Source: Providencia sp. R33
Lineage (GTDB): Bacteria; Pseudomonadota; Gammaproteobacteria; Enterobacterales; Enterobacteriaceae
Reading direction: 5' to 3'
Assembly: GCF_019343475.1 (NCBI RefSeq)
Contig: NZ_CP072453.1
Span: forward strand, 1,798,001-1,862,000
DNA: 64,000 bases
A program made the translations under genes and the position numbers. The stretch's first letter is position 1, and every line of letters begins with the position of its first letter. Below are positions 43,133 to 51,725 of this stretch, piece by piece. The notes beneath the pieces are model-generated. The model saw only the letters and a list, made by a program, of their open reading frames with translations. It searched no databases and was not told the origin of the DNA.

Positions 43133-44497
43133 ATGAATTCTGATTTAACTACCTTAAATGTGGGGGGAGACCCGCGAACACTGAGCGATTTTTCCGCCTT
43201 AAAAGATGAATTAAACAAGCGTTTCCACCCTGCTCGCCCCGATATTGATTGGGCAAGAGCCCATGGGTTATGCCTGTCGTTATTTAGCCAAAACGGTGCC
43301 GACCTACAAACTGCGGCATGGTTTACGCTGATCCGCCAGCACCAATCTGGAATGGCTGGGCTCAGTGAAGGGTTAGCGCTATTACAACACTTGCTTGCCC
43401 AGCACTGGCAGACCTTATGGCCACTACAAACCCATGCACGCGTTGAAATTTTATCGGTTTTAAGCCAACAGTTAGTTGCTGGGTTACGGGGGAATACCCC
43501 TGTTTATGCGGATTTGCCTGCGTTGTACCACGCTGAGTCTGCATTAAGTAAGATTGAACAACAGCTACAAGCATTAGAATTAAAACACCTCACGCAACTC
43601 GATAAACTGCACGATTTGCTCACCAACCAAGCCCGCAATTTAGAGAGTACGGATACGCCTGAAAACGGCTTTATCCCTTCTACCCCGTTACATATCCCAA
43701 AAACAGCGCCGTCTACCTTTCACGCACGCACCGCAGCCGCGCCGATTGCTATCAAAGCAAACGCCACCTTCTCTTCGAAAGTTGAACCGACGAACCAATC
43801 GGCACCCCCTTCTTTTCGCCGTGGCATTGGTATCGGTTTTTTTGTCGGCGTGCTGATAACAGGCGTTTCATCTGCCGCGGTTTTTTATACATTATCACCA
43901 TGGAACAATTCACAGGAAATGGCGCAGGTTTTCCCTAAACTTGCAGAATTCACCCCTGATATTGCCGCTTTATTAGATCAACAGCTACACCCCAATTTTA
44001 CCCAGAGCCCCGAGGTTACCAACGATAAACTCAATGTTATTGATAGCTATTTGGTGGAGTTAGGGGCGCTTTCCCCCATTTGGGCTCAACAGTATGGGCT
44101 AAATATGGTGAATTATTTAGCTGACCAATACAGTGAACAAGCCAACGTCAGCTCTTTCAATGATAAATGGCAGCAAACCATCCAGATTAATGCCTTACCC
44201 CAAACTCAGCTAAATCAATGGGCACAAGGAATGGAACAGCTCAATAAGTTGAGTATTCGCCTCGATAGTTTAGACGGCAAACCCCGTAGCTACATTACCG
44301 GCTCTGAGCTCAAAACGATTATTTTTAATGCGCGGCAATATTTTAACCAAGGCATGCCGTTAGAAGAGGAGTTAAGGCGTTTGGAGGCATTGCAAGCCCA
44401 AGGGACAGTCGCAGAGTCAGAATACCAACGGATTGATAATCATTTCAAGCAACTACTCTATCGCTATACGTTATTACGCCATCCGCAAGAAGGCTAA
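43133..44497 (+). CDS. vasL: VasL-like TssA-family protein with a central membrane segment
   Basis: About 454 residues. The N-terminal ImpA-like domain (GGDPRTLSDFSALKDELNK, HPARPDIDWARAHGLCLSLF, AGLSEGLALLQHLL) precedes a proline/Ala linker, one membrane segment (about 230-255, IGIGFFVGVLITGVSSAAVF) and a VasL C-terminal domain. VasL/TagA-type proteins stop sheath extension at the opposite membrane; applying that here is inference from architecture. ATG 43133 with GGGG five bases before it is preferred to an upstream TTG. Last gene of the T6SS locus, before a terminator. Confidence 0.85.
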   Translation: MNSDLTTLNVGGDPRTLSDFSALKDELNKRFHPARPDIDWARAHGLCLSLFSQNGADLQTAAWFTLIRQHQSGMAGLSEGLALLQHLLAQHWQTLWPLQTHARVEILSVLSQQLVAGLRGNTPVYADLPALYHAESALSKIEQQLQALELKHLTQLDKLHDLLTNQARNLESTDTPENGFIPSTPLHIPKTAPSTFHARTAAAPIAIKANATFSSKVEPTNQSAPPSFRRGIGIGFFVGVLITGVSSAAVFYTLSPWNNSQEMAQVFPKLAEFTPDIAALLDQQLHPNFTQSPEVTNDKLNVIDSYLVELGALSPIWAQQYGLNMVNYLADQYSEQANVSSFNDKWQQTIQINALPQTQLNQWAQGMEQLNKLSIRLDSLDGKPRSYITGSELKTIIFNARQYFNQGMPLEEELRRLEALQAQGTVAESEYQRIDNHFKQLLYRYTLLRHPQEG

Positions 44498-44525
44498 TCA
44501 AAATACATTATTGCGGTAATTTCTC

Positions 44526-44560
44526 TGGGCTTTTATTGCATTAAAAGCCCATTCTTTCTC
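44526..44560 (+). terminator. Terminator of the T6SS operon
   Basis: A perfect 10-base stem, TGGGCTTTTA (44526-44535) with TAAAAGCCCA (44542-44551), a 6-base loop and a T-rich tail. It closes the plus-strand T6SS locus and, read on the other strand, the converging gene at 44569-44892. Confidence 0.85.
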
Positions 44561-44568
44561 ACACAAGG

Positions 44569-44892
44569 TTACTGTTCCGCTTTTGGATAACCCTGCTCTT
44601 GCAACCAAGCTCGTCCTGCTTCAACTGTTGGTGTTTGCACAATGAATACAAACAGCAAGCCAATTCCCCCGCCAATTATCATGCCACCTAAAAAGCCACC
44701 GATATATAATTCAAACGCAAATAATATAAATCCAAGGGCAATACACAAGAGTATGACTAAGCCATTTAAGTACCAATACTTTGCGCCAAGGCGGGTTTTA
44801 CCTTCTTTCAAACATTGTTTAAACAACCGTTTTTGTTCTTTGCTTTCTAAGCCTTTTAGCTCGGGTACGCTGCCTGCTTTCCAATACGCCAT
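44569..44892 (-). CDS. Small membrane protein, unknown
   Basis: 107 residues: a charged N-terminal 40-residue region (VPELKGLESKEQKRLFKQCLKEG), two adjacent membrane segments (about 43-62 and 66-87, the second Gly-rich, GGFLGGMIIGGGIG), and a short polar tail. No family recognised. It converges on the T6SS locus and shares the terminator. It is not obviously part of T6SS. Confidence 0.6.
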   Translation of the reverse strand: MAYWKAGSVPELKGLESKEQKRLFKQCLKEGKTRLGAKYWYLNGLVILLCIALGFILFAFELYIGGFLGGMIIGGGIGLLFVFIVQTPTVEAGRAWLQEQGYPKAEQ

Positions 44893-45004
44893 CTACCAAC
44901 CCTTTATAAATTAACACGTTATTCTAAGCGCACTTTATACGCAAAATACGCGTATAAAACTCGCAGATAACTCTGAAATCAATCAGGTGTGACCTGCTAT
45001 AGCG

Positions 45005-45898
45005 TTACGGAGCTCTTTCCTTCAACATCTCCACAGCAAGGTCATGCCACGCTTGTGCGCGGCGGCTCTGTTGCTGATTTTTTAACGTCGCTAACGCGAG
45101 ATCATACGCCAGTATTGGCTCTATAACAGGAATGATTGATAAGCCTTCCGCGCTGGTTGTTCGCCACATACTCTCTGGTAATAAAGAGATCCCTACCCCC
45201 GCTTTCACCATCGCCGTCACTAAATCCAAATGGCTACTACGCCCCGAAATAATCGGCTTATATCCATAAATTCCACAAGCACTTATAACAAGTTCATTAA
45301 TAAGAAAATCATCAGAAAAAAAGATAAATGGCTCTTTGACAAGCTCAACAAACTTCACCTGCCCCCGCTTTGCTAAAGGATGTTGCTCATTGACTAATAG
45401 CATTAGTCGGTCGGTTGAAAAAATATGCAAATCAAAACGGTCATCATCAAATGGGAGCATCACAGCAGCGGTTTCTACCTCACCATTTAGCATTGCATCG
45501 CGCATTTTCCGCGTTCCTAATTCGCGAATTTTTAGCTCAACCAGTGGGTAACGTAGGCTAAATGCCATAATGATGTCGGCAAAATAGGTAGATGCAATCA
45601 CAGGGGGTAACCCAATAGGTAAAACGCCTGTTAATGGTCCGGATTTTTCTTTTAGTGCCTGTTCCATGCTGTTAAATTGCGCCAAAATTTGCTTGGCATG
45701 AACCAACAAAATTCGCCCTTCATCCGTTAACCTGACGCCTTCGTTCTCTCGAATTAACAAGGTATAACCCAGCTCATCCTCTAGTTTTTTAATGCTACGG
45801 CTAATGGCAGGTTGGGTGACAAACAATTGCTCTGCTGCACGACTAAACCCATTGTGCTGAATGACCTTAACAAAATAGCGTAATGAACGAATATCCAT
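45005..45898 (-). CDS. LysR-family transcriptional regulator
   Basis: 297 residues: N-terminal winged HTH (SLRYFVKVIQHNGFSRAAEQLFVTQPAISRSIKKLEDELG at 4-43) and a periplasmic-binding-like co-inducer domain (about 90-295). The gene is divergent from the keto-acid decarboxylase gene at 46023 across a 124-base gap, the typical arrangement in which LysR regulators control the opposite gene and themselves. The effector is unknown; an aromatic amino-acid or keto-acid signal would fit the target. Confidence 0.9.
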   Translation of the reverse strand: MDIRSLRYFVKVIQHNGFSRAAEQLFVTQPAISRSIKKLEDELGYTLLIRENEGVRLTDEGRILLVHAKQILAQFNSMEQALKEKSGPLTGVLPIGLPPVIASTYFADIIMAFSLRYPLVELKIRELGTRKMRDAMLNGEVETAAVMLPFDDDRFDLHIFSTDRLMLLVNEQHPLAKRGQVKFVELVKEPFIFFSDDFLINELVISACGIYGYKPIISGRSSHLDLVTAMVKAGVGISLLPESMWRTTSAEGLSIIPVIEPILAYDLALATLKNQQQSRRAQAWHDLAVEMLKERAP

Positions 45899-46022
45899 AC
45901 CCCACCTATGATTTTTAATTATAGCTAGAATGATTATAAGTGATTTCCAATTAAGAAAAATACACGCTAAAAATAAAGTTCAGCAATATTATCATCTAAT
46001 ATGATTTATAGGAGTCAATATA

Positions 46023-47672
46023 ATGAACTTGACCGTCATTGAATATGTTTTGAGCCGTCTACAAGAAATCGGTATCGACGATGTTTTTGGCGTTGCAGGA
46101 GATTACGCTTTCCCAATTGAAGACGCTGTCTGCGAAAATAAGTCAATGCGCTGGATTGGTAATTGCAATGAACTCAATGCATCCTATGCCGCTGATGGCT
46201 ACGCTCGCATCAAAGGCGCAGCCGCACTTTCCACCACATTTGGAGTTGGTGAATTAAGTGCTTTAAATGGAATTGCGGGGGCTTATGCCGAACACTTGCC
46301 TATTTTTCATTTAGTTGGCATGCCTGCCAGTGGTGTGCAAAAAAACCATCGACTAGTTCACCACACATTGGGCAATGGCGATTTTAATGTATTTTATCAA
46401 ATGAGCCAGCATTTAAGCTGTGCTCACGCCATTTTCACGCCTGAAAATTGCATTATGGAAACGGAGCGCTTAATCGCAACGGCCTTACAAGAATGCCGCC
46501 CAGTTTATTTCGGCTTTCCTTCTGATTATGCAATTATGCCCGTTATAGCAGATAAAAAAACTGACAAGCCAGTTATTCCTAAAAGTAATAGTGAATCATT
46601 ATCTGCGGCTGTAAGCGCTATCTTAGAGAAATTAAGCTCATCAACTCAAGCGTGCTTTGTTCCTGGGGCATTAACGGCGCGTTTAGGCCTTAAATCGCAA
46701 GTTCAAACTTTGATTGATAAAACAGGTTTACCTTACACTACCATGTTTATGGACAAGGGTACTTTAAGTGAATCCAACCCAACCTATATTGGGCTATATA
46801 ATGGGCACTTAATGAACCCTAAAGTCGCCAAATTTGTTGAAAGTTGTGACTGTTTAATCGGCATTGGCGCGGTATTAACTGACTTTAATTCGGGTAGTTT
46901 TACCGCAAAAATAAGCAGTGAAGACCGTATTAATATCCTATCAGACCACGTTCTTATCGGCTCCGCAGTTTACCCGCAAGTCTATATGAAAGACGTGCTT
47001 ATCCAGTTAAATAAACTTGCTCCTGCACTAAACCACAAAGGGATCCAAGTCCAAGGGTTAGGCTTACCCATTCAAAACGCGCAAGGTAAAATTACTGCCG
47101 AATACCTTTATCCTCGTCTTGAAGGCCTGTTTCGTGAGGACGATATTATCATCGCTGAAACAGGTACTGCATCAATGGGCTTAGGTTTTGCTTTACTGCC
47201 TAAAAATGCCCAGTTTCATAACCAAACCTTATGGGGATCTATTGGTTGGGCAACACCCGCCGCGTTTGGCGCCGCCTTAGCAGCCCCTAATCGACGTGTC
47301 ATTCTGGTCACTGGAGAAGGTTCACATCAACTGACTGCACAAGAGATCTGCCAATTTGCCCGTTTTAATTTAAAACCAATTATTTTTGTGCTGAATAATG
47401 ATGGCTATTTAATCGAGAGGATACTTTGCAAAGATCCTGAAGCCTATTACAACAATTTACCGCAATGGAATTATGCTCAACTACCTAAAGCATTAGGTTG
47501 CGAAGATTGGTATTGCCAGCGAGTCAGCAGTTGTGACGAACTTGATGCTGCGATTAACACGGCGCAATCTTCTGATAATGCGGCTTATATTGAAGTGGTA
47601 ATGGACAGGTATGCATCATCTGAGTTGGCGAGAAAACTAGGTGAGTCCTTGAGCTCACTGTATTCATTTTAG
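46023..47672 (+). CDS. ipdC: Thiamine-diphosphate alpha-keto acid decarboxylase (indolepyruvate/phenylpyruvate decarboxylase type)
   Basis: 549 residues with the TPP-enzyme layout. The PYR domain has the activating Glu in GNCNELNASYAADGYAR (about 48-64) and the decarboxylase HH pair in RLVHHTLGNGDF; the middle domain spans about 190-330; the PP domain has a metal-binding motif reading TGEGSHQLTAQEI ... NNDGYLIER, where the canonical GDG is GEG. The HH pair identifies a decarboxylase rather than an acetolactate synthase. Likely substrates are indole-3-pyruvate or phenylpyruvate, giving the aldehydes of the Ehrlich/IAA routes, but pyruvate cannot be excluded. Divergent from a LysR regulator; followed by a strong terminator. 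Confidence 0.82.
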   Translation: MNLTVIEYVLSRLQEIGIDDVFGVAGDYAFPIEDAVCENKSMRWIGNCNELNASYAADGYARIKGAAALSTTFGVGELSALNGIAGAYAEHLPIFHLVGMPASGVQKNHRLVHHTLGNGDFNVFYQMSQHLSCAHAIFTPENCIMETERLIATALQECRPVYFGFPSDYAIMPVIADKKTDKPVIPKSNSESLSAAVSAILEKLSSSTQACFVPGALTARLGLKSQVQTLIDKTGLPYTTMFMDKGTLSESNPTYIGLYNGHLMNPKVAKFVESCDCLIGIGAVLTDFNSGSFTAKISSEDRINILSDHVLIGSAVYPQVYMKDVLIQLNKLAPALNHKGIQVQGLGLPIQNAQGKITAEYLYPRLEGLFREDDIIIAETGTASMGLGFALLPKNAQFHNQTLWGSIGWATPAAFGAALAAPNRRVILVTGEGSHQLTAQEICQFARFNLKPIIFVLNNDGYLIERILCKDPEAYYNNLPQWNYAQLPKALGCEDWYCQRVSSCDELDAAINTAQSSDNAAYIEVVMDRYASSELARKLGESLSSLYSF

Positions 47673-47684
47673 TCTTCAGATAAG

Positions 47685-47720
47685 ATTGGCAGCTTTTTTT
47701 CATTAAGCTGCCAATTTTTT
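47685..47720 (+). terminator. Bidirectional terminator
   Basis: An 11-base stem, ATTGGCAGCTT (47685-47695) with AAGCTGCCAAT (47705-47715), followed by TTTTT. It lies between the converging decarboxylase and oxidoreductase genes and can serve both. Confidence 0.85.
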
Positions 47721-47722
47721 AC

Positions 47723-48703
47723 TCATGATTCAAACACTAGCCCAACATTTTCCCGCGATTGGGTAAGCACTTTAGACACCGTTAATGCTAATGCCAATAA
47801 TTCATCACTTTGATGACGATTTTGCGAGGCAATTTGATCACGAAAATAAGCAAATTCATAAATCATATGGTTGATAGACTCATCGCGGATCACTGTTGAT
47901 GTTTCGCCACTGATACATACTTCCACTTTCAAGCAAAGGCTCGGTGCTCCCTGAACTTGAATATACCCTTTTGTTCCTTGAATAATGAAAAAACCGGGAC
48001 TAGCGGAGTCTTTTGCCCCCACGCAAGACGCTGTTGCCGTCGCATACTGCGCAGTGAATATCCCCGACGTATCAATGCCATTAAACCCTTTATTGCAAAT
48101 ATACTGGCTACTATCTGGTTTTCCCATTAATGCAGCTAATAAATAAATGTTATAGAGATTAATATCATACAGCGCCCCACCTGCTTGTTTTGGGTCAAAT
48201 GCGCCATGAATGCGCCCTTGCAAGTAATCATTATAGCGGCTTGAATATTGTGAATAATTGCCTTGAATGGCTTTTATTTCACCTATTTTGCCGATATTTT
48301 GTTTTATAACCGCAAATTCTGGCGTATGAATTGAGGTAATCGCTTCAAATAAAAAGCGTTGTTTTTTCTGTGATAATAAAATTAATTCTTGCAGTTGTTC
48401 CCAGTGCGGCGTAAACGGCTTTTCACAAATTACATGCTTATCCGCCATCAGCGCTTGCTCTGTATACTGATAGTGTAAATGGTTCGGCAGCCCGATATAA
48501 ACCGTGTCAATGCCGTCATCCTGCAATAAGGCATGGTAATCTGTATAAAGTTTAGTAATACCAAATTGCTGGCGCAGTATTTCACCTTTTTCGACACTTT
48601 CTGGCCTAACGCATATTGCAACTAATTCAATGCCTTGCATTGTTTTTAGCGCATCAAGCGCCATCATAATTATTTTTCCTGAACCAACGAGTGCAAGTTT
48701 CAT
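47723..48703 (-). CDS. Gfo/Idh/MocA-family NAD(P)-dependent oxidoreductase
   Basis: 326 residues. The N-terminal Rossmann fold starts KLALVGSGKIIMMALDAL (1-18), and the family EKP motif is in HVICEKPFTPHW (near 92-103), whose Lys contributes to catalysis. The C-terminal alpha/beta domain begins near 125. The family oxidises or reduces sugars, inositols or related compounds; the substrate is not evident. The gene stands alone between a terminator and a LysR gene on the same strand, about 93 bases downstream of it. Confidence 0.88.
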   Translation of the reverse strand: MKLALVGSGKIIMMALDALKTMQGIELVAICVRPESVEKGEILRQQFGITKLYTDYHALLQDDGIDTVYIGLPNHLHYQYTEQALMADKHVICEKPFTPHWEQLQELILLSQKKQRFLFEAITSIHTPEFAVIKQNIGKIGEIKAIQGNYSQYSSRYNDYLQGRIHGAFDPKQAGGALYDINLYNIYLLAALMGKPDSSQYICNKGFNGIDTSGIFTAQYATATASCVGAKDSASPGFFIIQGTKGYIQVQGAPSLCLKVEVCISGETSTVIRDESINHMIYEFAYFRDQIASQNRHQSDELLALALTVSKVLTQSRENVGLVFES

Positions 48704-48796
48704 TTATTTTACCTATCGCGAATAAAGCCAATATTTGTTTGCCCATTAATAGCAATACATGGGCAGAGAATCAATGAATACTCACTTTCCATCAGT

Positions 48797-49717
48797 TTAA
48801 CTTTTAATTCGCTGCTGGTATTCACTACCCTCTGCAAACTGAGCCTGTAAAAAATCAATAAACACATTGATTTTACGGGGTAAATACTCTTTTTCGGGGT
48901 AGACTGCGTAAATATTATGGTCGGGTAATTGGTAATTCGTTAGCAGTGGAATCAACTCATTATCATCAATAACCGTAATAAAATGCGGCAACAGGGCTAT
49001 CCCAATATCGGCTTTCACGGCTTGAATTAAAGCTTGGCTATTGTTTACCCGAAATGAACCTTTCGGTATATGGCTAAATTTTTTACCTTTTTGGTAAAAC
49101 ACCCATTCTTGCCCTGCTTGATAAAATGAATAAGACAAGCAATTGTGGTCACGTAAATCCGCCACTTTGTTTGGCGTACCAAACCGCGCTAAATAGCCTT
49201 TTGATGCATATAAGCCGCTGGTACAAGGGGATAATTTACGCGCAACAAGGGAAGAATCAGGTAGTTCGCCAATACGTACAGCGATATCATATCCATCAGC
49301 AATCAAATCCGTCACCTTATCATCAAAAAACAGTTCAACATTAAGTTCAGGGTATAACTGCATAAATGCAGGAAGCATTTTCGCGAGGTGCAATGTGCCA
49401 AACGACATCGGTGCAGAAATTCGCAATGTTCCCGTTATTTTATTGCTAAATTGTGATGCGACATCCTTCGCCATTATGGCTAATTGGTATGACTGGCGAA
49501 TATAGCCGATGTAGGCTTCCCCTGCCTCCGTTAAGCTCACCGTTCGGGTGGTGCGGTGAAACAATTTAATTCCTAATGCATCCTCAACCTCTTTGATAGC
49601 CTTGCTAATTCCTGATTTGGTCATGTTCAACGAATTTGCCGCTTTTGTCAGGCTTAAAGCATCTGCCACAGCAATTAAAATAGGGAATGCATTCATATTA
49701 TCCATTGATAAATCCAT
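48797..49717 (-). CDS. LysR-family transcriptional regulator
   Basis: 306 residues: HTH at about 8-45 (LIAVADALSLTKAANSLNMTKSGISKAIKEVE) and a substrate-binding domain (90-300) of the CrgA/DmlR-like group (LRISAPMSFGTLHLAKMLP, DGYDIAVRIGELPDSSLVARKL). It is divergent from the DUF606 transporter pair at 49822 across about 100 bases, so it probably regulates them. The oxidoreductase downstream may be a second target. Confidence 0.9.
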   Translation of the reverse strand: MDLSMDNMNAFPILIAVADALSLTKAANSLNMTKSGISKAIKEVEDALGIKLFHRTTRTVSLTEAGEAYIGYIRQSYQLAIMAKDVASQFSNKITGTLRISAPMSFGTLHLAKMLPAFMQLYPELNVELFFDDKVTDLIADGYDIAVRIGELPDSSLVARKLSPCTSGLYASKGYLARFGTPNKVADLRDHNCLSYSFYQAGQEWVFYQKGKKFSHIPKGSFRVNNSQALIQAVKADIGIALLPHFITVIDDNELIPLLTNYQLPDHNIYAVYPEKEYLPRKINVFIDFLQAQFAEGSEYQQRIKS

Positions 49718-49821
49718 TTATTGTCAACTAAAGGCAAACAGTGTGTTTTCTTGATGCAGAACTAAAAACAGAATACCTTATCGTCATAGAAACACAAATT
49801 AATTTTATAAGATTTATCATC

Positions 49822-50274
49822 ATGAATAATAAGTATATTTTGTCATTAATGGCACTAGCGTCAGGCGTTTTATTATCATTAATGATTATGGCAAATAGCT
49901 ATTTATCACTTTTTACTACGCCATTAACTGCCTCATGGATCACTCATGCTATTGGCTCAGTATTTTCATTGATCATCTATCTGTTTTACGTAAAAAAACA
50001 GAAACCCAAAACTCCTATAACAAAAGGGAAAATATTATGGTACCTCGGGGGGATCCCGGGTGGTTTTACGGTATTGCTTGCTGCAATTACGGTGAATAGC
50101 CCGCTTTCACTCTCTGGCAGCATTATTTTAATGATCACAGGGCAAATATTGTTCAGTTTATTGGTGGATGCTTTTGGCTGGTTTGGTGTGGCAAAGCGCA
50201 AAATTACGCAGCAGGATCTTCTAATGTGTGTGTTATTAATTAGTGGTAGTAGCTTGTTAATTATTGGGAAATAA
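49822..50274 (+). CDS. DMT-superfamily (DUF606/YdcZ) transporter subunit
   Basis: About 150 residues with five hydrophobic segments, the first from MNNKYILSLMALASGVLLSL and the others along the protein; IPGGFTVLLAAITVNSPLS is typical of DUF606. The frame is open from 49741, but the ATG at 49822 begins the family-like sequence. It is followed five bases later by a second DUF606 gene, and such pairs are thought to act as heterodimeric small-molecule exporters. Substrate unknown. Probably regulated by the divergent LysR. Confidence 0.75.
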   Translation: MNNKYILSLMALASGVLLSLMIMANSYLSLFTTPLTASWITHAIGSVFSLIIYLFYVKKQKPKTPITKGKILWYLGGIPGGFTVLLAAITVNSPLSLSGSIILMITGQILFSLLVDAFGWFGVAKRKITQQDLLMCVLLISGSSLLIIGK

Positions 50275-50279
50275 TCAAA

Positions 50280-50708
50280 ATGACACTCTATATTTTCATC
50301 GCGTTATTCAATGGTGTGTGCATCGTGACGAGTCGAACACTCAACGGCAAACTCGCTCAGCACCACAATGCGTTCTATAGCGCTCTAATTAACCATGTAA
50401 TTGGCTTTTTATTTTTAACGATCATGGTATTAGCCCTAAACCAATATCAATTTAACCTTAACGATATTCCGTTAATTGCCTTTGTTGGCGGGATAATTGG
50501 CGCATTTTTTGTCGTCATCAATAGTTATGTTTTGCCATTGTTAGGGGTGATGTTAACGTCTGTATTAGCCATTTGCGGCCAAATGATATCAAGCTTAGTG
50601 ATAGATATGGTTAATGGATTACAAAGCCAAAATGCCTATTTGCAATTAATTGGTGTCGCATTGATTATCGCGGGTGCCATGCTCAATTTTACTAGGCGAA
50701 CCAGATAA
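50280..50708 (+). CDS. DMT-superfamily (DUF606/YdcZ) transporter subunit
   Basis: 142 residues with about five membrane segments (LYIFIALFNGVCIVTSRTLNG, ALINHVIGFLFLTIMVLAL, LIAFVGGIIGAFFVVINSY, VMLTSVLAICGQMISSLVID, LQLIGVALIIAGAMLNF). It is the second of two adjacent DUF606 genes, starting five bases after the first ends, and the pair likely forms one transporter. A hairpin with a 9-base stem (GGGCGATTT/AAATCGCCC) and long loop downstream may terminate the unit. Confidence 0.8.
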   Translation: MTLYIFIALFNGVCIVTSRTLNGKLAQHHNAFYSALINHVIGFLFLTIMVLALNQYQFNLNDIPLIAFVGGIIGAFFVVINSYVLPLLGVMLTSVLAICGQMISSLVIDMVNGLQSQNAYLQLIGVALIIAGAMLNFTRRTR

Positions 50709-50937
50709 CGGGTATTTTGGGGCGATTTGACCATTACCCACCCTTGGTTTTATCAAATTACGATTAAATCGCCCTTTAATTCAAATAAAAAATAACCATA
50801 TGTTTTATTTGAATATAATTACTTTATTAGTCCCATAACCTACCAAATTCCATTTTAAAAACCCTAACTCACCTCACAATTTATTAACAACTCCCTTGAA
50901 TCATTTTTTGTTATTCTCCATGCTAATTTTATTATAT

Positions 50938-50962
50938 AAACCAGTGGTTTACTGTATAAACC
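50938..50962 (+). promoter_or_regulatory. Candidate IclR operator
   Basis: A perfect 6-1-6 palindrome, AAACCAGTGGTTT (50938-50950), and a repeated TATAAACC (50935-50942 and 50955-50962) lie just upstream of the IclR start at 50976. Their position suggests autoregulation by IclR and control of the downstream transporter and hydrolase. Confidence 0.45.
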
Positions 50963-50975
50963 GATTGAGGTTAGC

Positions 50976-51704
50976 ATGAAAGATAATATTGTGACGGCTG
51001 TTGATGATGCCCTTTTGATCCTAATGTTATTAGGTGAAAAAAATAACCTTGGGTTAAGCGAACTCGCTCGGTTATCCGGTATGAATAAATCGAAGGTTTA
51101 CCGCTTACTCTGTACATTAGAAAACCGACATTTTGTACAAAAAAATGAAAGTCCTGTTACCTATCATTTAGGACATCAATTATTAAGCTTAGGTAATTGC
51201 GCACGTCAACAAATTGACTATATCCAAGTGGCTGAAATTGAAGCGGAACAGCTTCGTCAACGCTTCGATGAAAACATTCAGCTGCGTATTCGTGATAATG
51301 ACGAAGTACTTCAAGTTTTACATAAGCCATCAGGGCAATCACTGCAAGTCCGCAGTGAAGCAGGTAATCGTCGTGCTCTCGGTTCTGGTGCATCAGGAAG
51401 AGTCCTGCTCGCCTATTCCCCCTTAGATGTGCAATCCCATTTTACGACAAAAAACCCTTCTCTTTCCCAAACACTCACAGATATACATTCTCGAGGCTTT
51501 GCCATTACACGCGGGGAATTGACAGCAGGAATTGGTGCGATCGCAGCTCCGATTTTTACGCAAAATGGGGATTGCATTGCCGCACTTAGTATCAGCCTAC
51601 CTCTTAGCCGTTTTTCTGATGAAAAAGAAAAAGAAATGACTGAGCAACTTGTTCAGTCTGCACTACGTATCTCGAGGCAACTCGGTTTTATCCCTAATAA
51701 TTAA
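50976..51704 (+). CDS. IclR-family transcriptional regulator
   Basis: 242 residues: winged HTH (about 8-65, LGLSELARLSGMNKSKVYRLLCTLE) and the IclR effector domain (80-240; GSGASGRVLLAYSP, RGFAITRGELTAGIGAIAAPIF). It is on the same strand as, and 22 bases before, the carrier and hydrolase genes, so it likely controls a catabolic unit; the inducer is unknown. A candidate operator sits upstream. Confidence 0.93.
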   Translation: MKDNIVTAVDDALLILMLLGEKNNLGLSELARLSGMNKSKVYRLLCTLENRHFVQKNESPVTYHLGHQLLSLGNCARQQIDYIQVAEIEAEQLRQRFDENIQLRIRDNDEVLQVLHKPSGQSLQVRSEAGNRRALGSGASGRVLLAYSPLDVQSHFTTKNPSLSQTLTDIHSRGFAITRGELTAGIGAIAAPIFTQNGDCIAALSISLPLSRFSDEKEKEMTEQLVQSALRISRQLGFIPNN

Positions 51705-51725
51705 ACCAATAAAAGAGACTGCACC

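Noticed and set aside
15272..44497. Contractile phage tail or tailocin instead of T6SS
   Set aside because: The cluster has ClpV, TssJ, TssL, TssM, TssK and TssA, which are specific to T6SS.
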